From NCBI GenBank assembly GCA_964580235.1, contig CAZOJY010000006.1:1-56895 (forward strand): a DNA stretch of 56,895 bases, in the 5' to 3' direction. The position numbers and the translations under genes are program-made. Below the pieces are notes generated by a model that saw only the letters and a program-made list of their open reading frames with translations, did not search any database and had not been told where the DNA came from. Below are positions 42,903 to 51,671 of this stretch, piece by piece (position 1 is the stretch's first letter; every line of letters starts with the position of its first letter). This stretch comes from G020348385 sp964580235 (lineage in GTDB: Bacteria; Acidobacteriota; Aminicenantia; Aminicenantales; Aminicenantaceae).

Positions 42903-45569
42903 TTATTCAGACTTGAGAAAAGACAGGGCATGCTCCAGATTTACATTCAGTCTTTTGTTCCGTTCCTGAAGTTCTCTCATGCGTAATTTTGTTCCCTCCA
43001 CAACTTCTTTGGGTGCATTTTTGATAAAAGCATCATTTTCCAGCCGGCTTTCGATCTTTTGTATTTCCGCTTTTATTTTCATGAGTTCTTTTTCCAGCCG
43101 TTTTTTTTCCTTTTCGAAATCTACCAACTCATCCTCAAGGGGAATCGCCATCTCTATTGCACCAGCGACTCCTTTTAACATCGTTTCGCCTTCTGGGAAT
43201 TCATCCAGAAACATCAGGCTTCGGACATTCGCCAGCACCTCAAAATAAACCTGATGTTCGCGTATGGCCTTTTCTTCTTCTTTTGCACATTTGACCAAAA
43301 GACTGATTTTCTGTTTCAAGGCAATCTGGTTTTCAGCTTTCAAGGTTCGCAGCTCAACAATGGCGTTTTGGAGGACTTTCATGGCGTGCTCTTCCCCTTG
43401 GTCCACCATCTGGGCATCATAAGCTGGGAATTTCGCTAAAGCTAGAGAATGCCCATCTGAGGGAAGATGCTGCCAGATTTCTTCTGTCACGAAGGGCATA
43501 ATCGGATGGAGAAGCCTCAAAATCTGGTCCAGGGTGTCGATAAGCACAGCCAGGCTGGTGCGGTTTCCCTGCTTCAGATTTGGCTTGACCAGCTCGATGT
43601 ACCAATCACAAAACTCATGCCAAACAAAATGGTAAATTTTGTCGGCAGCCTCGTAAAACTTATACTCCTTCAAGGCAGAATTCATGCAGCCGATGGCCTG
43701 GGCCAATCGACTCCTGATCCATCTGTCAGCCAGAGTGAGATCCTCTTCCTTTATTTCCAGATTTTCCCCTTGCAAATTGATCAGGACAAACCGGGAGGCA
43801 TTCCAGATCTTGTTCACGAATGCTCGGTATCCTGCCATTCGTTCTTCACTCAAAGAAATATCCATTCCCGGGATGGCGAGGGCCGTAAGCGTAAAACGCA
43901 AGGCATCTGTCCCGTATTTTTTCATCATTTCAAGCGGATCAACGATATTTCCTTCCGATTTGCTCATTTTGCGCCGTTTGAAATCCCTCACCAATCCGTT
44001 GATAAAAACATGCCGGAACGGAATTTTTTTAGCAAACTTCAACCCCATCATGATCATACGCGCCACCCAAAAAAAGATGATATCAAATCCTGTGGCCATC
44101 AAGTCTGTGGGGTAGAATGTTTTCAAATCTTCTGTCTCATCCGGCCAACCCAAGGTCGCGAATGGCCACAAAGCTGAGCTGAACCAGGTATCCAAAACAT
44201 CCTCTTCCTGGACAAGGTTTTTGCCTTGACACTTATCACATTGTTCTGGCGTTGCCTCGGCAACGATTATCTCATCGCATTCCTGACAATACCATGCCGG
44301 AATCCTATGCCCCCACCAGAGCTGGCGGGAGATGCACCAATCATGGATATTGTACATCCACTCAAAATAGGTCTTGGCCCAGTTGGAAGGGACAAATTTG
44401 ATCTCTCCCTCTTCAACAACCCGGATGGCTTCCTTTGCCAGAGGCTCGACCTTGACAAACCACTGCCAGGAGAGATAGGGTTCGATGATATTTTTGCACC
44501 GGTAGCAATGACCCACCGCATGATGATAATCCTCGGTTTTATCGATAAGCCCAAGCTCTTCCAATCGGGCAAGAACCTTTTCTCGACATTCGAACCTGTC
44601 CAGACCTGCAAATTCTCTGCCGGCATCCTTTGTCATTCTACCCGAGCCATCTATAACGATGACCTGATCAAGATTGTGCCGTTTCCCCAGTTCGAAGTCC
44701 ACGGGATCATGGGCAGGAGTAACCTTGACAGCCCCGGTGCCAAAATCCATTTCCACCTGCTTGTCTGCTATAACCGGAATCTCCCTGTTTTGAAGAGGAA
44801 GAAGCACTTTTCGCCCAACATATTTGGCATAACGTTCATCTGCCGGGTGAACAGCGACAGCGCTATCTCCCAGCATGGTTTCAGGCCGTGTGGTGGCTAC
44901 AATGATATATTCCTTTGAATCCAACACAGCTTCTGAATCCAGCAGGGGATATTTAATATATACGAGTTTGGAGGCCAGCTCTCTGTGTTCAACTTCGATG
45001 TCCGAAAGCACTGTGGCACAGTGAGGGCATCTGTTCACAAGGTAGTAATCTCTATATATCAATCCCTCGTTGTAAAGGTCGACAAAAACACGAACCACTG
45101 CCCTATGAAAACCTTCATCCAGCGTAAACCTCTCCCTGGTCCAATCCAGAGAAGTCCCCAGTTTTATGAGCTGGCTTATGATCACACCTCCGTACTTTTG
45201 TCTCCAATCCCATGCAATCGCCAAAAATTTATCTCTACCGATCTTGTCCCTGGACAAACCCTTTTCCTCGAGGCTCTGCTCGATCACGTTGTGGACAGCG
45301 ATGCTTGCATGGTCAGTCCCCGGCAGCCAGAGGGTGTTATATCCCTGCATTCTCTTCCACCGAACAATGATGTCTGGAAGCGTGAAACAAAGAGCATGTC
45401 CCATATGCAGAGATCCGGTTACGTTCGGAGGGGGAAGAGCCATCGAGAATTTTTTCTTTTCCGACGGCATTTTTGGTGTAAAAACACCTTTATCTCTCCA
45501 ATATTTCAGCCATTTTTCTTCAACTGGATCTGGATCATAGGCTTTGGACAGCACAATTTTTTCTTTCAT
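42903..45569 (-). CDS. valS: Valyl-tRNA synthetase
   Basis: An 888-residue class I synthetase. The PPPNVTGSLHMGHAL block holds HMGH at 55-58, and RRKMSKSEGN is the KMSKS loop. The editing (CP1) domain has TTRPETMLGD. Zinc-type Cys groups occur at NRCPHCATVL and at a CQEC...CDKC insert before the DVLDTWFSS block. The tRNA-binding domain is followed by the valine-specific C-terminal coiled coil (about 820-888). AAGGA precedes the ATG. The stop codon lies inside a copy of the repeat's terminal palindrome (CCTGGATTATTCA, 42897-42909). Confidence 0.97.
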   Translation of the reverse strand: MKEKIVLSKAYDPDPVEEKWLKYWRDKGVFTPKMPSEKKKFSMALPPPNVTGSLHMGHALCFTLPDIIVRWKRMQGYNTLWLPGTDHASIAVHNVIEQSLEEKGLSRDKIGRDKFLAIAWDWRQKYGGVIISQLIKLGTSLDWTRERFTLDEGFHRAVVRVFVDLYNEGLIYRDYYLVNRCPHCATVLSDIEVEHRELASKLVYIKYPLLDSEAVLDSKEYIIVATTRPETMLGDSAVAVHPADERYAKYVGRKVLLPLQNREIPVIADKQVEMDFGTGAVKVTPAHDPVDFELGKRHNLDQVIVIDGSGRMTKDAGREFAGLDRFECREKVLARLEELGLIDKTEDYHHAVGHCYRCKNIIEPYLSWQWFVKVEPLAKEAIRVVEEGEIKFVPSNWAKTYFEWMYNIHDWCISRQLWWGHRIPAWYCQECDEIIVAEATPEQCDKCQGKNLVQEEDVLDTWFSSALWPFATLGWPDETEDLKTFYPTDLMATGFDIIFFWVARMIMMGLKFAKKIPFRHVFINGLVRDFKRRKMSKSEGNIVDPLEMMKKYGTDALRFTLTALAIPGMDISLSEERMAGYRAFVNKIWNASRFVLINLQGENLEIKEEDLTLADRWIRSRLAQAIGCMNSALKEYKFYEAADKIYHFVWHEFCDWYIELVKPNLKQGNRTSLAVLIDTLDQILRLLHPIMPFVTEEIWQHLPSDGHSLALAKFPAYDAQMVDQGEEHAMKVLQNAIVELRTLKAENQIALKQKISLLVKCAKEEEKAIREHQVYFEVLANVRSLMFLDEFPEGETMLKGVAGAIEMAIPLEDELVDFEKEKKRLEKELMKIKAEIQKIESRLENDAFIKNAPKEVVEGTKLRMRELQERNKRLNVNLEHALSFLKSE

Positions 45570-45723
45570 TCATCTATCCTTAAACATAAGGTGTATTTTA
45601 CCAGCTAATCATTTTTTTTAAAATCGGAAACTTTAACAGGGGGGCAGCTGTATTTCCAAGACAAGTTCTTTGGCAGTCAGATGAGTTGGCCAGGAGGCAT
45701 CCGGAGGAAAGCGGCTGAACGGC

Positions 45724-46290
45724 TTATTTCTTCTGGTTATTGATCAACCACATTTTAAGCTCCGCCAGGATCCGGGCTTTTATCCTCTTTTCCAGTTCTC
45801 TCTCTATGTGCAGAATTTCTTGGCCGACCATTTCCCGGACCGCTTCATTCAGATCAGCTCTTTTATCGGCGGCCGAATCCTCATCCCAAACAGGTTCTTC
45901 AGGAAGCGTCAAAGGGATTTTTCTCTCCTCGATGATGGATCGCACCTTTTGAACCAAAGCTTCAGAATCGAACGGCTTCTGAATAAGCTCATCATATTCA
46001 AAGGTGCCTAATCTTTCCTTATCCAATGGTTCAAAGGCTTCCTTGATTAGGATGAGTGGGGCCGGTCCAAGTTCTTTATGATTTTTGATATGTTCTCCCA
46101 ATTCATATCCATCTTTCTGGGGAAGTGAAAGGTTCAAGAGAATGGCATCAGGGCTTATTCGGCTCAAAGAATCCAGGACTTCCTGTCCATCGCTGAAAAT
46201 AACAATTTCAAACTCTGATGTGGGAAAAGACATTTGGATGAGCTTTTGGGTGGACGGAGAATCATCGGCAACGAGTATTTTATATATCAT
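45724..46290 (-). CDS. Pseudo-receiver protein (Asn at the phospho-acceptor site)
   Basis: A 188-residue stand-alone receiver. The acidic pocket D9-D10 (LVADDS) and the conserved Lys K105 (QKPFD) are present. However, the phospho-acceptor position is N53 in ILLNLSLP, and the switch Thr/Ser position is Lys (K83, LILIK). It therefore should not be phosphorylated in the normal way. A charged linker and a helical tail (about 145-188, ELEKRIKARILAELKMWL) follow, probably for oligomerisation or partner binding. The start is ATG 46290; an upstream TTG is actually the -35 box. Confidence 0.85.
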   Translation of the reverse strand: MIYKILVADDSPSTQKLIQMSFPTSEFEIVIFSDGQEVLDSLSRISPDAILLNLSLPQKDGYELGEHIKNHKELGPAPLILIKEAFEPLDKERLGTFEYDELIQKPFDSEALVQKVRSIIEERKIPLTLPEEPVWDEDSAADKRADLNEAVREMVGQEILHIERELEKRIKARILAELKMWLINNQKK

Positions 46291-46305
46291 CGGCCTTAGG
46301 GATAA

Positions 46306-46335
46306 AAAGTACAAAAAGTCTGAACCCGTTGTCAA
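46306..46335 (-). promoter_or_regulatory. Promoter of the pseudo-receiver gene
   Basis: TTGACA (46335-46330) and TACTTT (46311-46306) on the minus strand are separated by 18 bases. The expected leader is about nine bases, with only a weak AAGG near the ATG. Confidence 0.5.
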
Positions 46336-46528
46336 ACTGAATTTTCATTTTACAGCAAAGGAAACGCATGCCAGCTCAATAAAATTTGCTTTTCGGACTT
46401 ATGTTGAGTTTTCTGCATACACGGATAAACATTCTTGACAAGTGTTCTGTTAGGTCCGCACTGCCAGGAAATGAAGAATTTGGATATCTTCGGGGAAATC
46501 GGAATTGTCTTTTATTTCTAATCTGATC

Positions 46529-49500
46529 CTATTTATATTCGATATAAACTGATTTTTCACCAAGCAAATTTTCGACATCTTTGGTGAGATCCTCTGAAGG
46601 CAGGACTCCCTGAATCTCTCTCGACTGAGCAACTATCCGGTAGGAATGAGGAGCTTCGAGTTCAAAAAACACGGGACATTCTCCTCTGTATTTATTCAGA
46701 ATGGTTTTGAGCTCTTCAAAGACCGACTCCTCGATACCCGGCAGAAAAATCCTCAGCACCACTTTTTTAGCCTGTTTCTGAAAGGCTTCTCCCAGGGGCA
46801 TGATCTGCAGCAAGTGAATCCGGCGGCTTTCCCCTTCCCCCAGAAATCTCCCTTTGATCCAAACAAGCTGGTCTTCTCTCAAATATTCATAATTTTTCTG
46901 ATAGCTGTCCGGAAAAACGACCACTTCGATTCGGCCGCTTAAATCTTCCAGCATAAGTGTGGCCATCCTTTCGTCTTTTTTTGTCCTTAATTGTTTCACC
47001 GACGAGATGATACCTGCAACCTTGATTTCATTGTTAAAATCCAATTCATCATCTAACGCGCTGATCGTATGAGAGACCAGGCGGTTCAATTGTTTCCCGT
47101 AATGGGTCAAGGGATTCCCCGTGATGTAAAACCCCAGAGCATCCTTTTCATAAGAAAGCAGCAGAGATTCATCCCATTCCCTCATCTCTTGCACTTCTGG
47201 AGGAATCTGGGGTGATTCGATGTGGCCATGGCCAAAAAGAAGATTTTGTCTGGAGGAGTTTATCCTTTGAATTTCATGGGAATAGGCGATCATTTTGTCG
47301 ACGAGATGAAACATCTGGGATCGCTTCCAGTTCAAGGAATCAAGCGCCCCGGCCTTGATCAGACTTTCGATGACTTTTCTGTTCAGGGTTTTGGGGCCTG
47401 CCTCATCAAAGATATCAAAGGGGGAAGAAAATCGGCCTTTTTTCTGCCGTGTACAAATCAAAGCTTTGATGGCTCCCTCTCCAACATTTTTGATGGCTGA
47501 GAGCCCGAAGCGGATGTTTCCTTTAGAGACCGTGAAATTGAACTCACTCTCATTAATATCTGGAGGAAGCACCTCAATCCCCATCTCTTTACACTCGTTC
47601 ATGTACTTGACCACTTGGGAAGTTGCACCTCTTTCAGCTTCAGACGTGAGGAGGGCAGCCAAAAAATAGACAGGATAGTGGGCTTTTAAATAGGCTGTAT
47701 GGTAAGCCAGAAAAGCATAGGCAGCGCTATGGGATTTATTGAATCCGTACCCGGCGAAATGTTTTATCAACTCAAAAATTTTGTTAGACTTGGCCGGCGA
47801 AAGACCTTTTTCCTTGGATCCCCGAGCAAACCTCTGCTTTTGCGCTTTCATCACAGAGGCAATCTTTTTCCCCATGGCTTTTCTCAAAAGGTCCGCTTCT
47901 GCCATAGAATACCCCGCAAGCTCGGTGGCTATCTGCATCACCTGTTCCTGATAGACAATGATCCCTTTGGTTTCTTTCAGGATTAATTCCAGTTCCGGAA
48001 ACTCATAACTGATCCGGTCGGGATGATTTTTGCGTTTGACAAACTCATCGGTCATACCGCTTTGCAGGGGACCGGGCCGGTACAGAGCATTCATGGCGAT
48101 CAGATCCCTCAGCGATTCCGGCTTGTAATTCCGAAGCAGGTCTTTCATCCCAGCACTCTCAAATTGGAATACGCCATCCGTGTTCCCAGATTGAAAAACT
48201 GCGAACGTTTTTTGATCATCCAACGGGATGTGGTTTATATCAATCTCTTCTCCATTGTCCCGCTTCACCAGTTCCACGGTATCCTGAATCACGGTGAGGT
48301 TGCGAAGTCCCAACAGATCCATTTTCAAAAGCCCGATGGCTTCGATATCTCCCATCGGAAATTGTGTGGTTATCTCTCCTTTAGCAGACTGATACAGGGG
48401 CATAAACTCCACGAGAGGCTTGGGAGTAATGACGATCCCGGCGGCATGAATGGAAGGATGGCGGACCTGCCCTTCCAGTGTCTGAGCAACCGAAAGCAGA
48501 TGAGCGATTTTTGCATCTTTATCTCTCAACTCTTGCAGCTGGGGCAGATTTTTCAGGGCTCCTGCTATCGAGGAATCCGGGCCAAACGGTGGAATCATCT
48601 TGGCGATCCTGTCCACTTCCGGGAGGGGAACTTCAAGCGCCCTCCCCACATCACGCACAGCCTGGCGTGCCGCCATGGTCCCGAAGGTTATGATCTGACA
48701 GACATTCTCTCGTCCGTATTTCTCCTTAACATAAGAGAGGACTTCATCCCTGCGTCTTCCACAAAAATCAATATCAATATCCGGAAGGCTGATGCGTTCC
48801 GGATTCAGGAATCGTTCGAACAGGAGGTCGTATTCAAGGGGATCTATAGAAGTGATGTCCAGAGAAAAGGCAAGAAGGCTCCCTGCTGCCGATCCTCGGC
48901 CCGGGCCTACCGGGATTCCTTTCGAGCGCGCCTCGCGAATCAAATCCCAGACAATCAAAAAATACCCCTCGAATCCCATTTCTTTGACGAGCCTGACCTC
49001 CTTTTTCAGCCTTTTTTCATAGGCTTTGCGTCCAGGGAGTTCTCCTTTTTCAATCCTGGGAGCTAATGTTGCCATTTTGCTTTCGAAACCTTGTTTGATG
49101 ACCTGATCAAAATACTCCTCGAGAGAACTGTCCTGAGGCGGGTCAAAATTCGGAAGAAAATGCCCGGAATGGGGAAAATCAAACTTACACTTGGCTGCAA
49201 TCTTAGTCGTATTCTGGATGGCTTCGGGTGTCTCCCTGAAAAGCTCCATCATTTCTTCACGCGGTTTAAAATAAAATTCCTGAGTTGCAAAACGGATCCT
49301 ATCTTGATCTGTGACTTTTTTATTTGTCTGGATGCAGAGGAGGATATCCTGACTTTCATGATCTTCTTTGCGGATATAGTGAACATCGTTCGTTGCAACC
49401 AGGGGAAGTTCGAGTTTTTTTGCCAGCTTTATGAGAAGAGGATTGACCTCCTTTTGGGCTGGAATTCCGTGGTCCATAAGTTCGACATAAAAATCTTCCG

Positions 49501-50008
49501 GCGCAAAAAAGGCGGCATATTCTCGGGCTGCTTCCTCAGCCTTATCTTCCAGCCCTAATCCCAGATAATAACTGATCTCCCCTTTGAGACAGGCTGACAG
49601 ACCGATCAGTCCTTCGCTGTGTTGCACCAACAGCTCTTTATCGATACGGGGCTTGTAATAAAAACCCTCCAGGTAGGCCTTCGTGATCAGCCGACAGAGA
49701 TTCCCGTACCCTTTTTCATCTTTAACCAGAAGAACCAGATGGAAGTGTCTGGGCCCTTTTCGCTCGAGTGATTTGTCGAATCGGCTTTCTGGTGTCACAT
49801 AGATTTCACATCCAAGGATAGGTTTGATTTTTTTTTCATTGGCCTGTTTGAAAAAGTTCACAGCACCAAAAATATTGCCATGATCGGTGAGGGCTACTGC
49901 AGGCATCTTGTTCTGGTAAGCCGCATCGACAAGCGCAGATGTTTTCAATGCACCATCCAGGATGCTGAAGTCGGAATGGTTATGGAGATGAATGAAAGTC
50001 GATTCCAT
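46529..50008 (-). CDS. dnaE: DNA polymerase III alpha subunit
   Basis: A 1159-residue C-family replicative polymerase. The N-terminal PHP domain (HLHNHSDFSILDGALK) keeps its metal-binding His/Asp set, so a proofreading or pyrophosphatase role is possible. The catalytic Asp block is PDIDIDFCGRRRDEV; the palm, thumb and fingers and helix-hairpin-helix regions follow. The C-terminus has an OB fold (VAGIISSVKQLRTKKDERMA) and a short tail. GGGAG lies five bases before the ATG at 50008, which follows the guaA stop by two bases. The intergenic 46336-46528 downstream contains no gene I can support. Confidence 0.97.
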   Translation of the reverse strand: MESTFIHLHNHSDFSILDGALKTSALVDAAYQNKMPAVALTDHGNIFGAVNFFKQANEKKIKPILGCEIYVTPESRFDKSLERKGPRHFHLVLLVKDEKGYGNLCRLITKAYLEGFYYKPRIDKELLVQHSEGLIGLSACLKGEISYYLGLGLEDKAEEAAREYAAFFAPEDFYVELMDHGIPAQKEVNPLLIKLAKKLELPLVATNDVHYIRKEDHESQDILLCIQTNKKVTDQDRIRFATQEFYFKPREEMMELFRETPEAIQNTTKIAAKCKFDFPHSGHFLPNFDPPQDSSLEEYFDQVIKQGFESKMATLAPRIEKGELPGRKAYEKRLKKEVRLVKEMGFEGYFLIVWDLIREARSKGIPVGPGRGSAAGSLLAFSLDITSIDPLEYDLLFERFLNPERISLPDIDIDFCGRRRDEVLSYVKEKYGRENVCQIITFGTMAARQAVRDVGRALEVPLPEVDRIAKMIPPFGPDSSIAGALKNLPQLQELRDKDAKIAHLLSVAQTLEGQVRHPSIHAAGIVITPKPLVEFMPLYQSAKGEITTQFPMGDIEAIGLLKMDLLGLRNLTVIQDTVELVKRDNGEEIDINHIPLDDQKTFAVFQSGNTDGVFQFESAGMKDLLRNYKPESLRDLIAMNALYRPGPLQSGMTDEFVKRKNHPDRISYEFPELELILKETKGIIVYQEQVMQIATELAGYSMAEADLLRKAMGKKIASVMKAQKQRFARGSKEKGLSPAKSNKIFELIKHFAGYGFNKSHSAAYAFLAYHTAYLKAHYPVYFLAALLTSEAERGATSQVVKYMNECKEMGIEVLPPDINESEFNFTVSKGNIRFGLSAIKNVGEGAIKALICTRQKKGRFSSPFDIFDEAGPKTLNRKVIESLIKAGALDSLNWKRSQMFHLVDKMIAYSHEIQRINSSRQNLLFGHGHIESPQIPPEVQEMREWDESLLLSYEKDALGFYITGNPLTHYGKQLNRLVSHTISALDDELDFNNEIKVAGIISSVKQLRTKKDERMATLMLEDLSGRIEVVVFPDSYQKNYEYLREDQLVWIKGRFLGEGESRRIHLLQIMPLGEAFQKQAKKVVLRIFLPGIEESVFEELKTILNKYRGECPVFFELEAPHSYRIVAQSREIQGVLPSEDLTKDVENLLGEKSVYIEYK

Positions 50009-50010
50009 GC

Positions 50011-51543
50011 TTACTCCCACTCTATGGTTCCAGGAGGCTTTGTGGTGATGTCATAAACAACCCGGTTCACGCCATCCACTTCATTGACAATCCGGCTGGA
50101 GATCCGGGAGAGAATTCGCGTATCGGCAGGATACCAATCCGCCGTCATCCCGTCCACGCTGCGCACAAGGCGGAGCACCACAACTCTCTGGTATGTTCGC
50201 CGGTCACCCATCACCCCAACAGATTTTACCGGCAGTAAAACAGCAAATGCCTGCCAGAGCTTATTGTAAAGCCGCGCCTTCTTTATTTCTTGTATCAAGA
50301 TCTCATCGGCTTCCCGTATGATTTTAAGCCTCTCTCTCGTTACGTCACCAACGATCCTGACAGCCAGTCCAGGGCCGGGGAAGGGATGCTGAAGAATAAA
50401 ATCCCTCTCCACACCCAACTCCTTTCCGAGCTCTCTAACTTCATCCTTGAACAGCTCTTTTAAAGGCTCGACCAGCTTGAAGCTTAAATTTTTTGGTAAT
50501 CCCCCGACATTATGATGAGATTTGATCTTTGTGGATGGGCCTTTAACCGGATTGCTCTCGATGACATCAGGATATATCGTGCCCTGAGCCAAAAATTTCA
50601 CATTCCCGATTTTTTTGGCTTCTTGCTCGAAGATTCGAATAAACTCCTTGCCGATGATTTTCCTTTTCCTCTCCGGGGAGACAATCCCTTCGAGTCTCTC
50701 AAGGAACGACTCAGAGGCATTCACACTGATAACGTTCATCGGAAATTGGTGTCGAAAGCGTTTGAGCAAATCCTCAAACTCCCCCTTTCGCAGGAGGCCG
50801 TTGTCGACAAATATGCAGGTGAGGCGGTTTTTTATCGCCCTATGAATAATCAGTGATGTTACCAGAGAATCGACTCCTCCACTCAGGCCGCAGATGACTT
50901 TTTCTTTCCCGACGTGACTGCGAATTTCCTGAATTTTCTTCTGGATGAATGAGTCCATTTCCCATTCTTTTTTGAGACCCGCTTGCCGAAAAAGAAAGTT
51001 CGCTAGGACGCGCAAACCCTGCGTTGTATGAATAACCTCGGGGTGGAATTGAACTCCAAAAAGTTTCTTTTTCCTCGATTCAATCACAGCCGCGCTGCAA
51101 TTGGACGTCGCTCCAGAGATGAGAAATCCAGGAGGGACATGATGAACCTTGTCCCCATGGCTCATCCAGACCTGCCCTCCGTCTTTGATACCGGAAAGAA
51201 GTCCTTTTTGATCTTTTACATCAAGATATGCAAAGCCATACTCTCTTTTTTTCGAGGATTTTACCTTTCCTCCCAAAACATGCGCCATGATCTGAAGCCC
51301 ATAACAAATACCAAGAATGGGTATGCCCAATTCGAAGATCTTTTCAGAAATCATCGGGGATTCTGGAGCGTAAACGCTTTGCGGCCCGCCCGAGAGGATG
51401 ATGGCTCCGGGTTTCTCCCTTTGGATCCTGGAAAGAGGAAGATCAAAAGGGAATAGTGTAGAAAACACACCCAATTCTCTGATTTTTCGTGCGATCAACT
51501 GGGTGTACTGGGAGCCAAAATCGAGAACAAAAACCTTATCCAT
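50011..51543 (-). CDS. guaA: GMP synthase (glutamine-hydrolysing)
   Basis: A 510-residue enzyme that aminates XMP to GMP. The glutamine amidotransferase domain has C80 in GICYGLQ and the His/Glu pair in FHPEV. The ATP-pyrophosphatase domain has GLSGGVDS. The dimerisation domain ends with the invariant TTKPPGTIEWE. The ATG is preceded by a TTTTCA/TAGAAT promoter that would start transcription at the ATG itself, and there is no ribosome site. dnaE follows directly. Confidence 0.97.
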   Translation of the reverse strand: MDKVFVLDFGSQYTQLIARKIRELGVFSTLFPFDLPLSRIQREKPGAIILSGGPQSVYAPESPMISEKIFELGIPILGICYGLQIMAHVLGGKVKSSKKREYGFAYLDVKDQKGLLSGIKDGGQVWMSHGDKVHHVPPGFLISGATSNCSAAVIESRKKKLFGVQFHPEVIHTTQGLRVLANFLFRQAGLKKEWEMDSFIQKKIQEIRSHVGKEKVICGLSGGVDSLVTSLIIHRAIKNRLTCIFVDNGLLRKGEFEDLLKRFRHQFPMNVISVNASESFLERLEGIVSPERKRKIIGKEFIRIFEQEAKKIGNVKFLAQGTIYPDVIESNPVKGPSTKIKSHHNVGGLPKNLSFKLVEPLKELFKDEVRELGKELGVERDFILQHPFPGPGLAVRIVGDVTRERLKIIREADEILIQEIKKARLYNKLWQAFAVLLPVKSVGVMGDRRTYQRVVVLRLVRSVDGMTADWYPADTRILSRISSRIVNEVDGVNRVVYDITTKPPGTIEWE

Positions 51544-51549
51544 GCGTCG

Positions 51550-51578
51550 ATTCTAACAATTGCAATAGCGAATGAAAA
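51550..51578 (-). promoter_or_regulatory. Leaderless promoter of guaA-dnaE
   Basis: TTTTCA (51578-51573) and TAGAAT (51555-51550) on the minus strand have a 17-base spacer. The -10 box ends six bases before the guaA ATG, so the transcript would begin at or next to the start codon. Confidence 0.45.
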
Positions 51579-51590
51579 GGGTGAAATTGC

Positions 51591-51619
51591 TTTCTTAACA
51601 AACTTTTTTTATTTATAAT
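51591..51619 (+). promoter_or_regulatory. Promoter of apgM
   Basis: TTTCTT at 51591-51596 and a perfect TATAAT at 51614-51619 are 17 bases apart. The -10 box overlaps the ATG at 51618, which therefore cannot be the start. The leader to the ATG at 51672 would be about 46 bases. Confidence 0.5.
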
Positions 51620-51671
51620 GGAACGTCGAGAAAATTCAGAAAATTATGGAGATCTGGCTCTGGAGAAAAAG

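Noticed and set aside
46291..46335. Upstream TTG start adding 15 residues to the pseudo-receiver
   Set aside because: That TTG is the first half of a good TTGACA -35 box; homology begins at the ATG at 46290.
46336..46528. Small frame of 60 codons overlapping the dnaE end
   Set aside because: No ribosome site or recognisable family, and it mostly overlaps dnaE in another frame.
48023..49066. A 347-codon plus-strand open frame opposite dnaE
   Set aside because: It lies wholly antisense to the conserved DNA polymerase III alpha gene and has no recognisable domain or ribosome site.
51618..51671. Upstream ATG adding 18 residues to apgM
   Set aside because: The ATG overlaps a perfect TATAAT -10 box and the added residues do not fit the family; the ATG at 51672 has a ribosome site.
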